NCBI GenBank assembly: GCA_009911185.1
Contig: QXWW01000017.1
Location: forward strand, 1-64,000
DNA: 64,000 nucleotides
Direction: 5' to 3'
DNA from: Lachnospiraceae bacterium
GTDB lineage: Bacteria; Bacillota; Clostridia; Lachnospirales; Lachnospiraceae
This document shows positions 24,933 through 35,688 of this stretch, piece after piece (position 1 is the first letter of the stretch; every line of letters starts with the position of its first letter). The notes under the pieces are model-generated. The model was given only the letters and a program-made list of their open reading frames with translations, had not been told where the DNA came from and searched no databases. A program made the position numbers and the translations under genes.

Positions 24933-25609
24933 CAATGATCGTAGCGCGGATAGTTTGTATTGCGATAGGTTATGTGCTGGGGATGTTCCAGACCGGGTAT
25001 ATTTATGGAAAGCTGCACAATATAGACATTCGGCAGCACGGCAGCGGCAATGCCGGGGCTACCAACACGTTGCGCACCCTGGGCTGGAAGGCAGGATTGC
25101 TTACCTTTGCCGGAGATTTGGGAAAGGCGATGCTGGCAATGTTGATTAGCTGGCTTTTATTCCGGGATAAGTACTCGGACGGAGTAAAACTTTTGGAAAT
25201 GTATGCCGGGTTCGGCGCTGTTTTGGGGCATAATTTTCCATTTTATCTGAAATTTAAAGGAGGTAAGGGAATTGCCTGTACGGCGGGATTTATTCTGGCA
25301 TTTTATCCGCCGATGGCGCCTTTGTGCCTTCTTCTGTTTATTGTAATAGTAGCCGTTACCAGATATGTGTCCCTGGGTTCTATTCTGGTCATGCTCTGTT
25401 TCTGGATCCAATTGCTTATTTTTGGCCAGCTCGGACATTTGGGGGTAAATCCGGGACTTCTGCTGGAAACGTATGTGGTAGGGGCGCTGTTTTCTATTAT
25501 GGGTATTTGGCGTCACAGAGAGAATATAAAACGTCTCATTGCCGGCGAAGAGAATAAATTTTCCATGGGTAAATCATCGAAAACAGATAAGAAAGATGGA
25601 GGGAATTGA
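24929..25609 (+). CDS. plsY: glycerol-3-phosphate acyltransferase PlsY
   Basis: This 226-residue membrane enzyme transfers an acyl group from acyl-phosphate to glycerol-3-phosphate, the first step of phospholipid synthesis. The family motifs are present: [14 protein letters not shown] near residue 34, [17 protein letters not shown] near 104, and a late cytosolic GENKF tail. Several hydrophobic helices alternate with these. ATG 24929 overlaps the der stop; ATG 24935 is an alternative. It is followed directly by gpsA, which supplies its substrate. Confidence 0.95.
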   Translation: MTMIVARIVCIAIGYVLGMFQTGYIYGKLHNIDIRQHGSGNAGATNTLRTLGWKAGLLTFAGDLGKAMLAMLISWLLFRDKYSDGVKLLEMYAGFGAVLGHNFPFYLKFKGGKGIACTAGFILAFYPPMAPLCLLLFIVIVAVTRYVSLGSILVMLCFWIQLLIFGQLGHLGVNPGLLLETYVVGALFSIMGIWRHRENIKRLIAGEENKFSMGKSSKTDKKDGGN

Positions 25610-26622
25610 TGGCTAAGGTAAGTATAATCGGGGCAGGAAGCTGGGGAACGGCGCTTGCCGTAGTTTTGAGTAATAACGGGCATGAGGTTACCATATGGTC
25701 TGCTATTGAAGAAGAGATTCAAATGCTGAAGGAAAAAAGAGAGCATGTAATGAAGCTTCCGGGGGTCAGGCTGGCAGAAGATATACAGATGACGGATAAT
25801 CTTGCGCAGGCGGTTGCAGACAGAGAGCTTCTGGTTCTTGCAGTGCCTTCCGTATTTACCAGGAATACAGCCAAGAGTATGAGTAGTTTGGTGGCGAATC
25901 AGCAGTTGATTGTTAATGTGGCGAAAGGAATTGAAGAAAAGACGCTGATGACGCTGACGGATATTATAGAAGAAGAGATTCCTCAGGCAAGGGTTGCGGT
26001 ACTGTCAGGTCCCAGCCATGCGGAAGAGGTAGGCAAAGGACTTCCAACTACTTGTGTGGCAGGCGCAAAAACCAGGGAGGCGGCGGAGTATGTTCAGAAT
26101 ATTTTTATGAACGATGTGTTCCGGGTTTATACTAGTCCGGATATGATTGGAATTGAATTGGGCGGAGCTTTGAAAAATGTGATTGCGCTGGCCGCCGGCA
26201 TGGCGGATGGACTGGGTTATGGCGATAACACAAAAGCTGCCCTGATTACCAGAGGAATTACAGAGATCGGCAGGCTTGCGCTTGCGATGGGAGCAAAATA
26301 TGAGACGCTGAGCGGCTTAACCGGGATTGGTGACCTGATTGTAACCTGCGCCAGTATACACAGCCGGAACCGTAAAGCGGGAATGCTGATTGGACAGGGA
26401 ATGACCATGGAGGAAGCCACCAAAGAGGTGCATATGGTCGTGGAAGGCATCTATTCTGCGAAGGCTGCGATTGGCTTGTCTGAAAAATATCAGGTGCCAA
26501 TGCCGATCATCGAGCAGGTTAATCAGGTTTTATTCTATGATAAGCCGGTAAAAGACGCCGTTCAGGAGCTAATGCTCCGAGACAAAAAAGCAGAACACGA
26601 AGAGATGTGGGCCTTGGCATGA
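25609..26622 (+). CDS. gpsA: NAD(P)-dependent glycerol-3-phosphate dehydrogenase
   Basis: This ~337-residue enzyme makes sn-glycerol-3-phosphate from dihydroxyacetone phosphate for PlsY. It has the Rossmann motif IIGAGSWGTALA at the N-terminus, the SGPSHAEEV motif, the catalytic KNVIALAAGMADGL region with Lys, and GLTGIGDLIVTC. ATG 25609 overlaps the plsY stop. The 3' end is odd: the stop codon TGA (26620-26622) lies inside the first of two 66-bp hairpin repeats. The protein still has a normal family length, so the repeat lands at the very end without damaging it. Confidence 0.96.
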   Translation: MAKVSIIGAGSWGTALAVVLSNNGHEVTIWSAIEEEIQMLKEKREHVMKLPGVRLAEDIQMTDNLAQAVADRELLVLAVPSVFTRNTAKSMSSLVANQQLIVNVAKGIEEKTLMTLTDIIEEEIPQARVAVLSGPSHAEEVGKGLPTTCVAGAKTREAAEYVQNIFMNDVFRVYTSPDMIGIELGGALKNVIALAAGMADGLGYGDNTKAALITRGITEIGRLALAMGAKYETLSGLTGIGDLIVTCASIHSRNRKAGMLIGQGMTMEEATKEVHMVVEGIYSAKAAIGLSEKYQVPMPIIEQVNQVLFYDKPVKDAVQELMLRDKKAEHEEMWALA

Positions 26623-26723
26623 GGAGGGACCCGCGAAGCGGGAGGAGACCTGATGCCGTTTGCCGGAGCCAAAAAAGTAGCTGCATGAGGAGGGACCCGC
26701 GAAGCGGGAGGAGACCTGATACC
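26616..26723 (+). repeat. two tandem copies of the 66-bp hairpin repeat on the gpsA stop codon
   Basis: Units start at 26616 and 26682, with the same 42-bp body as at 3835 (GGCATGAGGAGG ... CCCGC-GAA-GCGGG ... CCTGATGCC). The second unit has TGCAT and GATACC at its ends. The 24-bp spacer keeps AGCCAAA-type sequence (GGAGCCAAAAAAG). There is no transposase or transposon tail nearby, so here the unit exists on its own. Confidence 0.85.
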
Positions 26724-26770
26724 GTTTGCCGGAGCCGAAAACAAATTAAACAGGCAGTAAGGAGATATTA

Positions 26771-27544
26771 ATGCTGGAAACTGGATATGTGCTGGCGCAG
26801 CGTTATGAGATTCGAAAGAAACTTGGACAGGGAGGAAGCGCTCTGGTATATCTTGCCTATGACAGGGTTAGTGAAAGGAACCGCGCATTGAAGGAGGTAT
26901 CAGCTTCTGGTAACAGGCAGATGCAGAATATAGTCCGGCGGGAAGCGGAATTTATATGTAATCTGAATTATCCGTATTTTCCAGAAATATTCGAGACTTT
27001 GGCAACGCGGCAGGCCAATTATATTGTTATGGAGTATCTGGAAGGGGAAACGCTGGCAAACCGTTTGCAGCGTCTGGGTCCCCAGCCCTGGCAGGAGGTG
27101 CGCCGCTGGGGAAAGGATTTGTGCCTGATGCTGGATTATCTGCACCGTTGTACGCCGGCAGTGATTTATCAGGATATGAAGCCGGATAATATTATGTTGC
27201 AGCCGCAGGGCAATCTGCGTTTGATAGATTTTGGGGCAGTGTTAAAAATACAGGAACAGGAAGGCGGACTGCGTCTGGGAACCAGAGGCTATGCGGCGCC
27301 GGAACAGTTTGACGGCGAAAAAAGCGTAGATGCAAGGACCGACATTTATGGTTTGGGTAAGACGCTTTCTCAGCTTCTTACTGGAGAAAGTCCAGGCGGG
27401 TATGCAGACAAAGGCGTGCGGAAGCGGAACATAAAGAGGTATCCCCGGAAAATGGAGAGAATTATTTGGAAGTGTATCAGAGAAAATCCAAAAGACAGAT
27501 ATCAGAACTGTCAGGAATTGCGAAAAGCTTTGTGCGGGATTTGA
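26771..27544 (+). CDS. soluble Ser/Thr protein kinase (PknB-like catalytic domain)
   Basis: This 257-residue kinase consists of the catalytic domain only. It has the P-loop LGQGGSALVY (18-27), Lys 41 (RALKEV), the catalytic loop YQDMKPDN (Asp 135, Asn 140; Tyr replaces the usual His-Arg), DFG at 153-155 and APE at 176-178. It has no transmembrane segment or PASTA domains, unlike the spore-former PrkC. GTAAGGAGAT precedes the ATG. It follows gpsA after the repeat pair, and the parE promoter overlaps its stop codon. Substrates are unknown. Confidence 0.9.
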   Translation: MLETGYVLAQRYEIRKKLGQGGSALVYLAYDRVSERNRALKEVSASGNRQMQNIVRREAEFICNLNYPYFPEIFETLATRQANYIVMEYLEGETLANRLQRLGPQPWQEVRRWGKDLCLMLDYLHRCTPAVIYQDMKPDNIMLQPQGNLRLIDFGAVLKIQEQEGGLRLGTRGYAAPEQFDGEKSVDARTDIYGLGKTLSQLLTGESPGGYADKGVRKRNIKRYPRKMERIIWKCIRENPKDRYQNCQELRKALCGI

Positions 27545-27569
27545 TACAATCGTTTTTATATGATATAAT
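27541..27569 (+). promoter_or_regulatory. promoter of the topoisomerase operon
   Basis: TTGATA (27541-27546), 17-base spacer, TATAAT (27564-27569). The -35 overlaps the kinase stop codon, 27 bases before the parE ATG. Confidence 0.8.
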
Positions 27570-27595
27570 TTGACAGAACGAAAGGAAGACAAAAA

Positions 27596-29518
27596 ATGGC
27601 AGAGAATCAGGAATACAGTGCGGGAAATATCACGGTACTGGAGGGGTTGGAAGCCGTAAGAAAAAGGCCGGGAATGTATATTGGGAGCGTATCCCGTAAA
27701 GGCCTGAATCACTTGATATATGAAATTGTAGATAATTCTGTGGACGAACATCTGGCAGGCTTTTGTGATACCATAAAAGTCACTTTGGAACAAAACGGTT
27801 CCTGTACGGTGGAGGATAATGGAAGAGGTATCCCGGTGGGGATGCATGAAAAAGGAGTATCTGCGGCACGTCTGGTATTTACCACACTTCATGCCGGAGG
27901 AAAATTTGACAACGACGCCTATAAGACCAGCGGAGGCCTGCACGGGGTAGGTTCTTCTGTAGTGAACGCGTTGTCTGAATGGCTGGATCTGGAGGTTTAT
28001 CTGGAAGGAAAAGTACATCATGACCGTTACGAGCGGGGCACTCCTGTGGTGGAACTGGAAAAGGGGCTGCTTCCGGTGACGGGAAAGACGCATAAAAGCG
28101 GAACAAAAATTAATTTTCTGCCGGATTCGGAAATTTTTGAAAAAACCCGGTTTAAGGAAGAAGACGTTAAGAGCCGTCTTCATGAAACGGCATACTTAAA
28201 TCCAAAACTCACGATTATTTATGAAGATAAGCGGGGAGAAGAGACAGAGCATGTTGAATTTCATGAGGAGGAAGGCATTATCGGTTTTGTGAAGGATTTG
28301 AATAAGAAGGCGGAGACTGTCCACGACGTAGTATATTTTCAGGGGGAAAATGAAGGTATTAATGTGGAGGCTGCTTTCCAGTATACCAATGAGTTTCACG
28401 AAAATGTGCTGGGATTCTGCAATAATATTTATAATGCAGAGGGAGGGACGCATCTTACGGGTTTTAAGACGGTCTTTACCACTGTGATAAATAATTATGC
28501 CAGGGAATTAGGGATATTAAAAGAAAAGGATTCTAATTTTACGGGCGCGGATGTCCGCAACGGCCTTACAGCCATTATATCTGTGAAACATCCGCAGCCG
28601 CGGTTTGAGGGTCAGACCAAGACGAAACTGGATAATCAGGATGCGGCGCGGGTTACCAGCAAGGTTACTGGAGAGGAAATTCAGTTGTATTTTGATAAGA
28701 ATCTGGATAATCTCAAAAAAGTGATTGCCTGTGCAGAAAAAGCGGCTAAGATACGTAAGACGGAAGAGAAAGCCAGGACAAATCTTCTGACGAAACAAAA
28801 ATTTTCATTTGATTCGAATGGAAAACTGGCAAATTGTGAGAGCAGGGACGCTTCTAAATGTGAGATATTTATTGTGGAGGGAGATTCGGCAGGAGGTTCC
28901 GCCAAGACGGCGAGGGACCGGAATTATCAGGCGATTCTGCCTATTCGGGGGAAGATTTTGAATGTGGAAAAAGCCAGTATTGATAAAGTGCTTGCGAATG
29001 TAGAGATTAAAACAATGATCAATGCGTTTGGATGTGGTTTTTCCGAAGGATACGGAAATGATTTTGACATTTCTAAATTAAGATATGATAAAATAATTAT
29101 TATGGCGGATGCGGATGTGGACGGCGCCCATATTTCTACATTGCTGTTGACGCTGTTTTACCGGTTTATGCCGGAGTTAATTTTTGAAGGGCATATTTAT
29201 ATCGCAATGCCTCCGTTGTATAAAGCGGTACCCATAAGAGGAGAGGAAGAATACCTGTACGATGACCTTGCGTTAAAGAAATACAGGAAAAGCCATAAGG
29301 GAAGCTTTACGCTGCAGCGATATAAGGGGCTGGGTGAAATGGATGCAGACCAGCTTTGGGAGACGACGCTGAATCCGGAAACACGTATTTTAAAACAAGT
29401 GGAAATTGAGGATGCCAGGATGGCCTCAGACGTGACGGAGATGCTGATGGGCACAGAAGTGCCACCCAGGAGAGTGTTTATTCATGAACACGCCCATGAC
29501 GCAGAGTTAGATATATAA
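27596..29518 (+). CDS. parE: type II topoisomerase ATPase subunit (ParE-like)
   Basis: This 640-residue protein has a GHKL ATPase domain (EIVDNSVDE, VEDNGRGIPVG, TSGGLHGVGSSVVNALS), a transducer with QTKTKLDN, and a TOPRIM domain (VEGDSAGGSAKTARDR; MADADVDGAH). It is paired with a GyrA-family gene 45 bases downstream. Because that partner lacks a GyrA box, I call the pair topoisomerase IV-like (decatenation) rather than gyrase. The ATPase subunit alone does not distinguish the two clearly. Confidence 0.8.
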   Translation: MAENQEYSAGNITVLEGLEAVRKRPGMYIGSVSRKGLNHLIYEIVDNSVDEHLAGFCDTIKVTLEQNGSCTVEDNGRGIPVGMHEKGVSAARLVFTTLHAGGKFDNDAYKTSGGLHGVGSSVVNALSEWLDLEVYLEGKVHHDRYERGTPVVELEKGLLPVTGKTHKSGTKINFLPDSEIFEKTRFKEEDVKSRLHETAYLNPKLTIIYEDKRGEETEHVEFHEEEGIIGFVKDLNKKAETVHDVVYFQGENEGINVEAAFQYTNEFHENVLGFCNNIYNAEGGTHLTGFKTVFTTVINNYARELGILKEKDSNFTGADVRNGLTAIISVKHPQPRFEGQTKTKLDNQDAARVTSKVTGEEIQLYFDKNLDNLKKVIACAEKAAKIRKTEEKARTNLLTKQKFSFDSNGKLANCESRDASKCEIFIVEGDSAGGSAKTARDRNYQAILPIRGKILNVEKASIDKVLANVEIKTMINAFGCGFSEGYGNDFDISKLRYDKIIIMADADVDGAHISTLLLTLFYRFMPELIFEGHIYIAMPPLYKAVPIRGEEEYLYDDLALKKYRKSHKGSFTLQRYKGLGEMDADQLWETTLNPETRILKQVEIEDARMASDVTEMLMGTEVPPRRVFIHEHAHDAELDI

Positions 29519-29563
29519 GCTGGACAGTAAGTGAGACAGAATGTTTGCAGAAAGGAATGTATC

Positions 29564-31804
29564 ATGCAGCAGAAGGAACAGATCATCCGGACAGAGTATT
29601 CTGAAGTGATGCAGAAATCATACATTGACTACGCCATGAGTGTTATTATCGCCAGGGCCTTGCCAGACGTCCGTGATGGGCTAAAACCGGTGCAGCGCAG
29701 GACGCTTTACGACATGCACGAGCTGGGAATCCGTCATGACAGACCCTACCGGAAATGCGCCCGTATCGTAGGAGATACTATGGGTAAATATCATCCCCAT
29801 GGAGACAGTTCTATCTATGAAGCGCTGGTGGTTATGGCGCAGGATTTTAAAAAGGGGCTGCCTTTGGTAGACGGACATGGCAACTTCGGTTCCATTGAAG
29901 GCGACGGTGCGGCGGCAATGCGTTATACGGAAGCGCGTCTTGAAAAGATTACCCAGGAGGCGTATCTTGCAGACTTAGACAAGGATGTGGTGGATTTTGT
30001 TCCCAATTTTGATGAGACGGAAAAGGAGCCGTTGGTGCTTCCGGTAAAAGTGCCCAATCTTCTGATCAATGGCGCGGAGGGAATTGCAGTGGGGATGGCA
30101 ACCAGCATTCCGCCTCATAATTTTTCTGAGGTTATTGAAGGCGTCAAGGCATATATGAAGAATCCGGATATCACTACCAGAGAATTGATGCAATGCATTC
30201 AGGGACCTGATTTTCCTACCGGGGGAATTGTGGTAAATAAGGATGAACTTTTGAATATTTATGAGACTGGAAGCGGAAAGATTAAGATCCGCGGCAAGGT
30301 GGAAATAGAACAGGCAAAAGGCGGCAGACAGCGGCTGGTAATTACGGAAATTCCTTATACCATGGTAGGAGCTAATATCGGGAAATTTCTGATGGATGTG
30401 GTAAATCTTGTGGAGACCAAGAAGACAGGAGATATCGTGGATATATCCAATCAGTCTTCCAAAGAGGGAATCCGCATTGTGTTGGATTTGAAAAAGGGGG
30501 CGGATACAGAGAATCTTTGTAATATGCTCTATAAGAAAACGCGGCTGGAGGATACATTCGGGGTAAATATGCTGGCCGTGGCGGACGGCAGGCCGGAGAC
30601 CATGGGGCTTGTTCCTGTTTTAAAACATCATGTAAATTTTCAGTATGAGCTTGCAACCAGAAAATATAAAACGCTGCTTGCCAAAGAGCTGGATAAGAAA
30701 GAAATCCAGGAAGGGCTGATTCGGGCATGTGATGTGATTGACCTGATCATAGAAATTCTGCGGGGGGCTAAAAATATTAAGGATGCTAAAGACTGCCTGA
30801 TGAATGGCAATACAGAGAAAATTAAATTCCGGTATAAAGGCTCTGTGGCGGATGCCAGACAGCTCCATTTTACAGAACGGCAGGCGACGGCAATTTTAGA
30901 GATGCGTTTATATAAGCTTATTGGCCTGGAGATCGAGGCGCTCATGAAAGAACATGAGGCAACGCTTTCCAATATCGCAAAGTATGAAGAAATTTTGGGA
31001 AGCCGCAGCGCAATGGCGAAAGTGATTGTAAAAGAACTTACAAAGTTCCAGAAAGAATACGGCCAGCCAAGAAAGACGCGGATTGAGAATGTAGCAGAGG
31101 CTGTCTATCAGGAGAAGAAAATAGAAGAGATGCCTGTGGTGCTTTTGATGGATCGTTTTGGCTATGCCAGGACAATCGACATATCGGCTTATGAGCGCAA
31201 CCGCGAGGCGGCGCTCAGTGAGAATAAATATGTGATTCCATGTAGAAATACGGATAAGCTCTGCATATTTACAGATAAGGGGCAGCTTCATACCGTGAAG
31301 ATTTTGGAGCTGCCGTATGGAAAATTCAGGGATAAGGGGACTCCGCTTGATAATGTCAGTAAGTATGACAGCAGTGAGGAGAACATTCTATATATTAATT
31401 GTATGGATGGTCTGCGGGGGAAAAAACTTTTGTTTGTCAACAGCCAGGGAATGATGAAAGTAGTGGAGGGCGATGAATTTGATGTTTCCAAACGTACCAC
31501 AGCAGCGACCAGGCTGAATGAGGCGGAGACGGTGCTTGCAATAGAGATGCTGGCGGAGACAGAGGCAGAGACGGTTGTGATGCAGACAGAGAAAAATATG
31601 TTTTTACGTTTTTTTGCATCAGATGTTCCGCAAAAAAAGAAGGGCGCCATAGGCGTACGGGGAATGAAAATAGATTCACGGGATAAGCTGAAGGCAGTAT
31701 TTCTTTTGGGAGAAGAAGAAAAAACCATTGAAGAAAAAGATAAGCGGATTATGCTGCACAGGCTGAGAATCGCGTACCGTGACGGCAAGGGCGTTAAGAA
31801 ATAG
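29564..31804 (+). CDS. parC: type II topoisomerase DNA-cleaving subunit (ParC-like)
   Basis: This 746-residue protein has the breakage-reunion domain. The active-site Tyr is in [10 protein letters not shown], and the quinolone-determining segment [17 protein letters not shown] has Ser and Glu at the key positions, as in ParC. The C-terminal beta-pinwheel has no QRRGGKG-type GyrA box, and the protein is shorter than a typical GyrA. I chose ATG 29564, with AAAGGAATG just upstream, over the GTG 29531 frame. Together with the ParE-like subunit it forms an A2B2 enzyme. Confidence 0.8.
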   Translation: MQQKEQIIRTEYSEVMQKSYIDYAMSVIIARALPDVRDGLKPVQRRTLYDMHELGIRHDRPYRKCARIVGDTMGKYHPHGDSSIYEALVVMAQDFKKGLPLVDGHGNFGSIEGDGAAAMRYTEARLEKITQEAYLADLDKDVVDFVPNFDETEKEPLVLPVKVPNLLINGAEGIAVGMATSIPPHNFSEVIEGVKAYMKNPDITTRELMQCIQGPDFPTGGIVVNKDELLNIYETGSGKIKIRGKVEIEQAKGGRQRLVITEIPYTMVGANIGKFLMDVVNLVETKKTGDIVDISNQSSKEGIRIVLDLKKGADTENLCNMLYKKTRLEDTFGVNMLAVADGRPETMGLVPVLKHHVNFQYELATRKYKTLLAKELDKKEIQEGLIRACDVIDLIIEILRGAKNIKDAKDCLMNGNTEKIKFRYKGSVADARQLHFTERQATAILEMRLYKLIGLEIEALMKEHEATLSNIAKYEEILGSRSAMAKVIVKELTKFQKEYGQPRKTRIENVAEAVYQEKKIEEMPVVLLMDRFGYARTIDISAYERNREAALSENKYVIPCRNTDKLCIFTDKGQLHTVKILELPYGKFRDKGTPLDNVSKYDSSEENILYINCMDGLRGKKLLFVNSQGMMKVVEGDEFDVSKRTTAATRLNEAETVLAIEMLAETEAETVVMQTEKNMFLRFFASDVPQKKKGAIGVRGMKIDSRDKLKAVFLLGEEEKTIEEKDKRIMLHRLRIAYRDGKGVKK

Positions 31805-31833
31805 AAGAGGACAGCAGGAAATAGGAGGAACAT

Positions 31834-34383
31834 ATGAAGGATAAGAAGATTATAGCTTTTTTAAGAAACAGTCTGATTGTGGTGATTTTTGTCTGTATCC
31901 TGGTGTTTTCTGTCATGACTGCGCTTATGGCGCGCTGGACGCAGCAGGCAGTCAGGGATATCAGCAATGTTTATATGGAGGAGATGAGCGTACAGCTTCA
32001 GCAGAAGTTCAGTTCCATCATAGAGCTTCGTCTTCAGCAGGTGTCTGGAGTTATTATGACAAATCCACCTGAGGAAAGCAGGTATGAGCCCGTTTTTCTG
32101 GAAGATCTGCGAAAGAGGGCGGAGGTGCGGAATTTTTCCTATTTGGGATTTCTGACAGAAGAAGGGGAGTTGGTAGATGTTTATGGATGCGAGCTTCAGT
32201 TAGAGAACAGTGAAAATGTGAAAATGTCACTGGCTGAAACGGGAGATTGTGTTTCCCAGGGGTGGAACGAGAAGCATGAGAAAATTTTAGTGCTGGCGGA
32301 GAGCGCGGCATACAAGCTGGCGGACGGGAGCAGGAGCATCGCATTGGTGGCGGGGCTGCCAATGGAATACCTGAATGAAGTGTTGTTTTCTGACGAGAAA
32401 AACGATCAGGTGTATACGCACGTGATAGATTTGCAGGGAAATTTTGTGATTCGAAACGGCGGCATTTATCAGGAGAATTATTTCCAGCGGATGTGGGACG
32501 CTTATGGCGAAGAGGAGAAGAACCATATTGAGAAACATGTCCAGGGACTGCAGACTGCCATGAAACAGGGGCGGAACTATTCTATGAGAGTTTATAGCGA
32601 AGGGGAGAAGAAAACGGTTTACTGTGTCCCGCTTCCTGGAAACGCTTTTTGGTATCTGGTCACGACTATACCGGAGGGAAAGATAGATATCTTTGTCACA
32701 AGGCTGGACGCCATGCGGCTGGGAATCATGATGGGTTCCATGGCTATGATTCTTATCACCATGGGCAGCATTTTTATTTTGTATCTGCGCTGGTCGAAAC
32801 AGCAGATTACGGAATTGGAGAAAGCCCGGAAAGAGGCGGTGATGGCAAATGCGGCCAAGAGTGAATTTCTGGCAAGTATGAGCCACGATATCCGCACACC
32901 CATGAATGCCATTGTGGGAATGACGGAAATAGCTTTAAAGAATATTCAGAGTGAAGAACGCGTCGCAGATTGTCTGCACAAAGTGAAGCTTTCCAGTAAG
33001 CATCTGCTGGGACTGATTAACGACGTACTGGACATGTCAAAAATAGAGAGCGGAAAGATGGCCTTGAATATCGAGGTTATGTCTTTGCAGGAAGTCATGA
33101 ACGATATAGTTAATATTATCCAGCCCCAGATAAAGGCGCAGAACCAGCATTTTGACATTTTTATTGAACGTATTTTGTGTGAAGATATATATTGTGACGG
33201 CGTGCGTCTGAATCAGGTTTTGCTGAATCTCCTGTCCAATGCGGTTAAATACACGCCGGAAGGAGGCAGGATTAATATTCATCTCTGCCAGGAACCGTCT
33301 CCCAAGGGAGAAGAGTACATAAGGACCAGTTTTGTAGTGGCGGATAACGGAATGGGAATGTCGGAAGAATTTCAGCAGAAAATATGGGAAACTTTTTCAA
33401 GAGAGCAGAACGAGCAGGTGAACCGTATCGTAGGCACAGGACTGGGCACGGCAATAATAAAGAGCATTGTAACGCTTATGGGCGGGACGATTTCTGTGGA
33501 AAGCAAACTGGGAAAAGGAAGTCGTTTTACAGTAATTCTGGATTTGAAAAAAGCGGATCCGGATGCAGAACATATGAAACTTCCGGAGTGGAGTGTCCTT
33601 GTAGTGGATGATAACGAACAGCTTTGCCTTACGGCAGCGGCCAATTTGGAAGAGCTTGGAGTTCATGCAGAATGGATTCAAAGTGGAAAGGATGCTGTTG
33701 ATCTTATTGAAGAACGCCATAAAGAAGGAAGGGATTTTGATTTTGTCCTGATTGATTGGAGAATGCCCGATATGGACGGTATGGAAACGATTCTTGAGAT
33801 CAGGAGAAGGGTTCTCAAGAGGATTCCGCTGTTTTTAATTTCTGCATACGATTGGAGCGATATTGAAAAAGATGCCGATGAGCTGGACATTGAGGGCTTT
33901 ATTTCCAAACCGCTGTTTAAATCGACCTTATATGTTTGTCTGAAAAAGTATATGGAAGGGGAAGAGGGTGCTGACAGCGATCAGGAAAGCCAGGAAATAG
34001 ATTTTACAGGAAAGAAGGTTCTTCTTGCTGAGGATATTGACTTAAACTGGGAAATAGCCAATGAAATTCTTTCCGCCACAGGAATGGAACTGGATCATGC
34101 ATGTAATGGAAAGGAATGCCTGGAGATGTTCGAAGCTTCCGAGCCAGGTTATTATGCCGCGGTTCTCATGGATATTCGTATGCCGGTGATGAACGGCTAT
34201 GAAGCTACGCAGGCGATACGCGAGCTGAAACGTAAGGACAGCGTCCTTCCAATTATAGCAATGACTGCGGATGCGTTTTCGGATGACGCCCAAAGGTGTC
34301 TGGAGATTGGTATGAACGCCCATATTCCGAAACCGTTGGACATCAAGCAGTGTATGACAGTGCTGCAGAAATTTTTAAAATAA
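31834..34383 (+). CDS. membrane hybrid sensor histidine kinase with two receiver domains
   Basis: This 849-residue protein has a TM helix at ~9-32, an extracytoplasmic sensor region of ~255 residues, a second TM at ~291-318, then HisKA (EFLASMSHDIRTPMNAI), an ATPase domain (NLLSNAVKYTPEGG, DNGMGM, GTGLGTAI) and two receiver domains (FVLIDWRMPDMDG; AVLMDIRMPVMNG). It has no HPt domain and no DNA-binding output. A free-standing HPt protein at 43494 is a candidate phosphotransfer partner. ATAGGAGG precedes ATG 31834. It lies 30 bases after parC. Confidence 0.9.
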   Translation: MKDKKIIAFLRNSLIVVIFVCILVFSVMTALMARWTQQAVRDISNVYMEEMSVQLQQKFSSIIELRLQQVSGVIMTNPPEESRYEPVFLEDLRKRAEVRNFSYLGFLTEEGELVDVYGCELQLENSENVKMSLAETGDCVSQGWNEKHEKILVLAESAAYKLADGSRSIALVAGLPMEYLNEVLFSDEKNDQVYTHVIDLQGNFVIRNGGIYQENYFQRMWDAYGEEEKNHIEKHVQGLQTAMKQGRNYSMRVYSEGEKKTVYCVPLPGNAFWYLVTTIPEGKIDIFVTRLDAMRLGIMMGSMAMILITMGSIFILYLRWSKQQITELEKARKEAVMANAAKSEFLASMSHDIRTPMNAIVGMTEIALKNIQSEERVADCLHKVKLSSKHLLGLINDVLDMSKIESGKMALNIEVMSLQEVMNDIVNIIQPQIKAQNQHFDIFIERILCEDIYCDGVRLNQVLLNLLSNAVKYTPEGGRINIHLCQEPSPKGEEYIRTSFVVADNGMGMSEEFQQKIWETFSREQNEQVNRIVGTGLGTAIIKSIVTLMGGTISVESKLGKGSRFTVILDLKKADPDAEHMKLPEWSVLVVDDNEQLCLTAAANLEELGVHAEWIQSGKDAVDLIEERHKEGRDFDFVLIDWRMPDMDGMETILEIRRRVLKRIPLFLISAYDWSDIEKDADELDIEGFISKPLFKSTLYVCLKKYMEGEEGADSDQESQEIDFTGKKVLLAEDIDLNWEIANEILSATGMELDHACNGKECLEMFEASEPGYYAAVLMDIRMPVMNGYEATQAIRELKRKDSVLPIIAMTADAFSDDAQRCLEIGMNAHIPKPLDIKQCMTVLQKFLK

Positions 34384-34395
34384 CAGGGAGGCACC

Positions 34396-35688
34396 ATGGA
34401 AAGAGAAACAGAGGTTGTAATCGTTGGCAGCGGAGCAGCAGGACTGTTTTGTGCTCTGCAGATTCCGGAAAACAAAAAGATAACAATCATAACCAAAGAT
34501 GCTGCAGAAAACAGTGATTCTTTTTTGGCGCAGGGGGGAATCTGTATGCTCCGTTCAGAAGAAGATTTTGCATCCTATTATGAGGATACCATGAAGGCGG
34601 GGCATTACAAGAACAATCCCAAAGCAGTGGAGCTGATGATCCGCAGCTCCAGAGAGATTGTGGAACTTCTCACGGAATATGGAGTGGAATTTGAATACCG
34701 GGAAGGTGAGTTTGCATTTACCCGCGAAGGAGGACATTCCAGACCGAGAATTTTATTCCATGAAGATGTAGTTGGAAAAGAGATAACCGGTAAGCTGCTG
34801 GACCTGGTAAAGACGCGCAGGAATATCAACGTCTATGAACATACGGAAATGATTGACATTTTATGTGAGGAAGATAGCTGCTGCGGCATTGTGGCCGCAG
34901 ATGCCCAGGGACAGATTCTTCCCATCAGAGCGGGACATACAGTGCTGGCCAGCGGCGGTATCGGTGGTTTGTATCAGTATTCCACGAATTTTCCCCATTT
35001 GACAGGGGATGCCATTGCCATTGCTTTGCGGCATAACATACAATTAAAAGATATGAATTATGTGCAGATCCATCCTACCACTCTGTATTCTGAGAAACCG
35101 GGAAGAAAATTTCTGATTTCAGAATCTGTGCGGGGAGAAGGCGCCGTACTTTATAATTGGAAGATGGAACGTTTTGTAGATGAACTTTTACCCAGGGATC
35201 TTGTGACCTCTGCGATTGAAGAGCAGATGGAAAAGGAGGGAAAGCCGTATGTGTGGCTATCCATGGAGCATATACCCAAAGAGGATATTTTGGGGCATTT
35301 TCCCAATATCTTTCAACGCTGTCTGGAAGAAGGGTATGACGTTACCAGGGAATGTATCCCGGTAGTTCCGGGACAGCATTATTTCATGGGAGGGATCCTG
35401 TCCGATCTGTCCGGGCGGACTTCTATGAAACAATTGTATGCAATAGGCGAGACGAGCTGTAACGGCGTTCACGGCGCCAACCGGCTTGCCAGCAATTCTT
35501 TATTGGAGAGTCTGGTGTTCGCAAAAAGGGCGGCGCAGGATATTATGGAAGATAAAACCCCAATAAAGCTTCCGCAGGAGAATAAGGTATTCTGCCAGGA
35601 AAATTATGCAGATTTAGAACGTATGCATCTGGAGAACCGCAAACTGGTGCTACAGGAAATAGAGAGGATGAAGGAAGAACATGAATAA
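34396..35688 (+). CDS. nadB: L-aspartate oxidase NadB
   Basis: This 430-residue flavoprotein oxidises L-aspartate to iminoaspartate in NAD synthesis. It has an FAD-binding GSGAAGLFCAL near the N-terminus, the FLAQGGIC and EGGHSRPRILF active-site stretches, the LASGGIGGLY motif and the late GETSCNGVHGANRLASNSLLE signature. It is shorter than the E. coli enzyme because most of the C-terminal helical extension is missing. It overlaps nadC by 8 bases. A nadA gene is not in the window. Confidence 0.94.
   Translation: MERETEVVIVGSGAAGLFCALQIPENKKITIITKDAAENSDSFLAQGGICMLRSEEDFASYYEDTMKAGHYKNNPKAVELMIRSSREIVELLTEYGVEFEYREGEFAFTREGGHSRPRILFHEDVVGKEITGKLLDLVKTRRNINVYEHTEMIDILCEEDSCCGIVAADAQGQILPIRAGHTVLASGGIGGLYQYSTNFPHLTGDAIAIALRHNIQLKDMNYVQIHPTTLYSEKPGRKFLISESVRGEGAVLYNWKMERFVDELLPRDLVTSAIEEQMEKEGKPYVWLSMEHIPKEDILGHFPNIFQRCLEEGYDVTRECIPVVPGQHYFMGGILSDLSGRTSMKQLYAIGETSCNGVHGANRLASNSLLESLVFAKRAAQDIMEDKTPIKLPQENKVFCQENYADLERMHLENRKLVLQEIERMKEEHE

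Noticed and set aside
27596-31804. gyrB/gyrA
   Set aside because: The A subunit lacks a GyrA box, is short, and has Ser/Glu in the quinolone segment, so topoisomerase IV-like is a better call. Without the rest of the genome this remains a preference.
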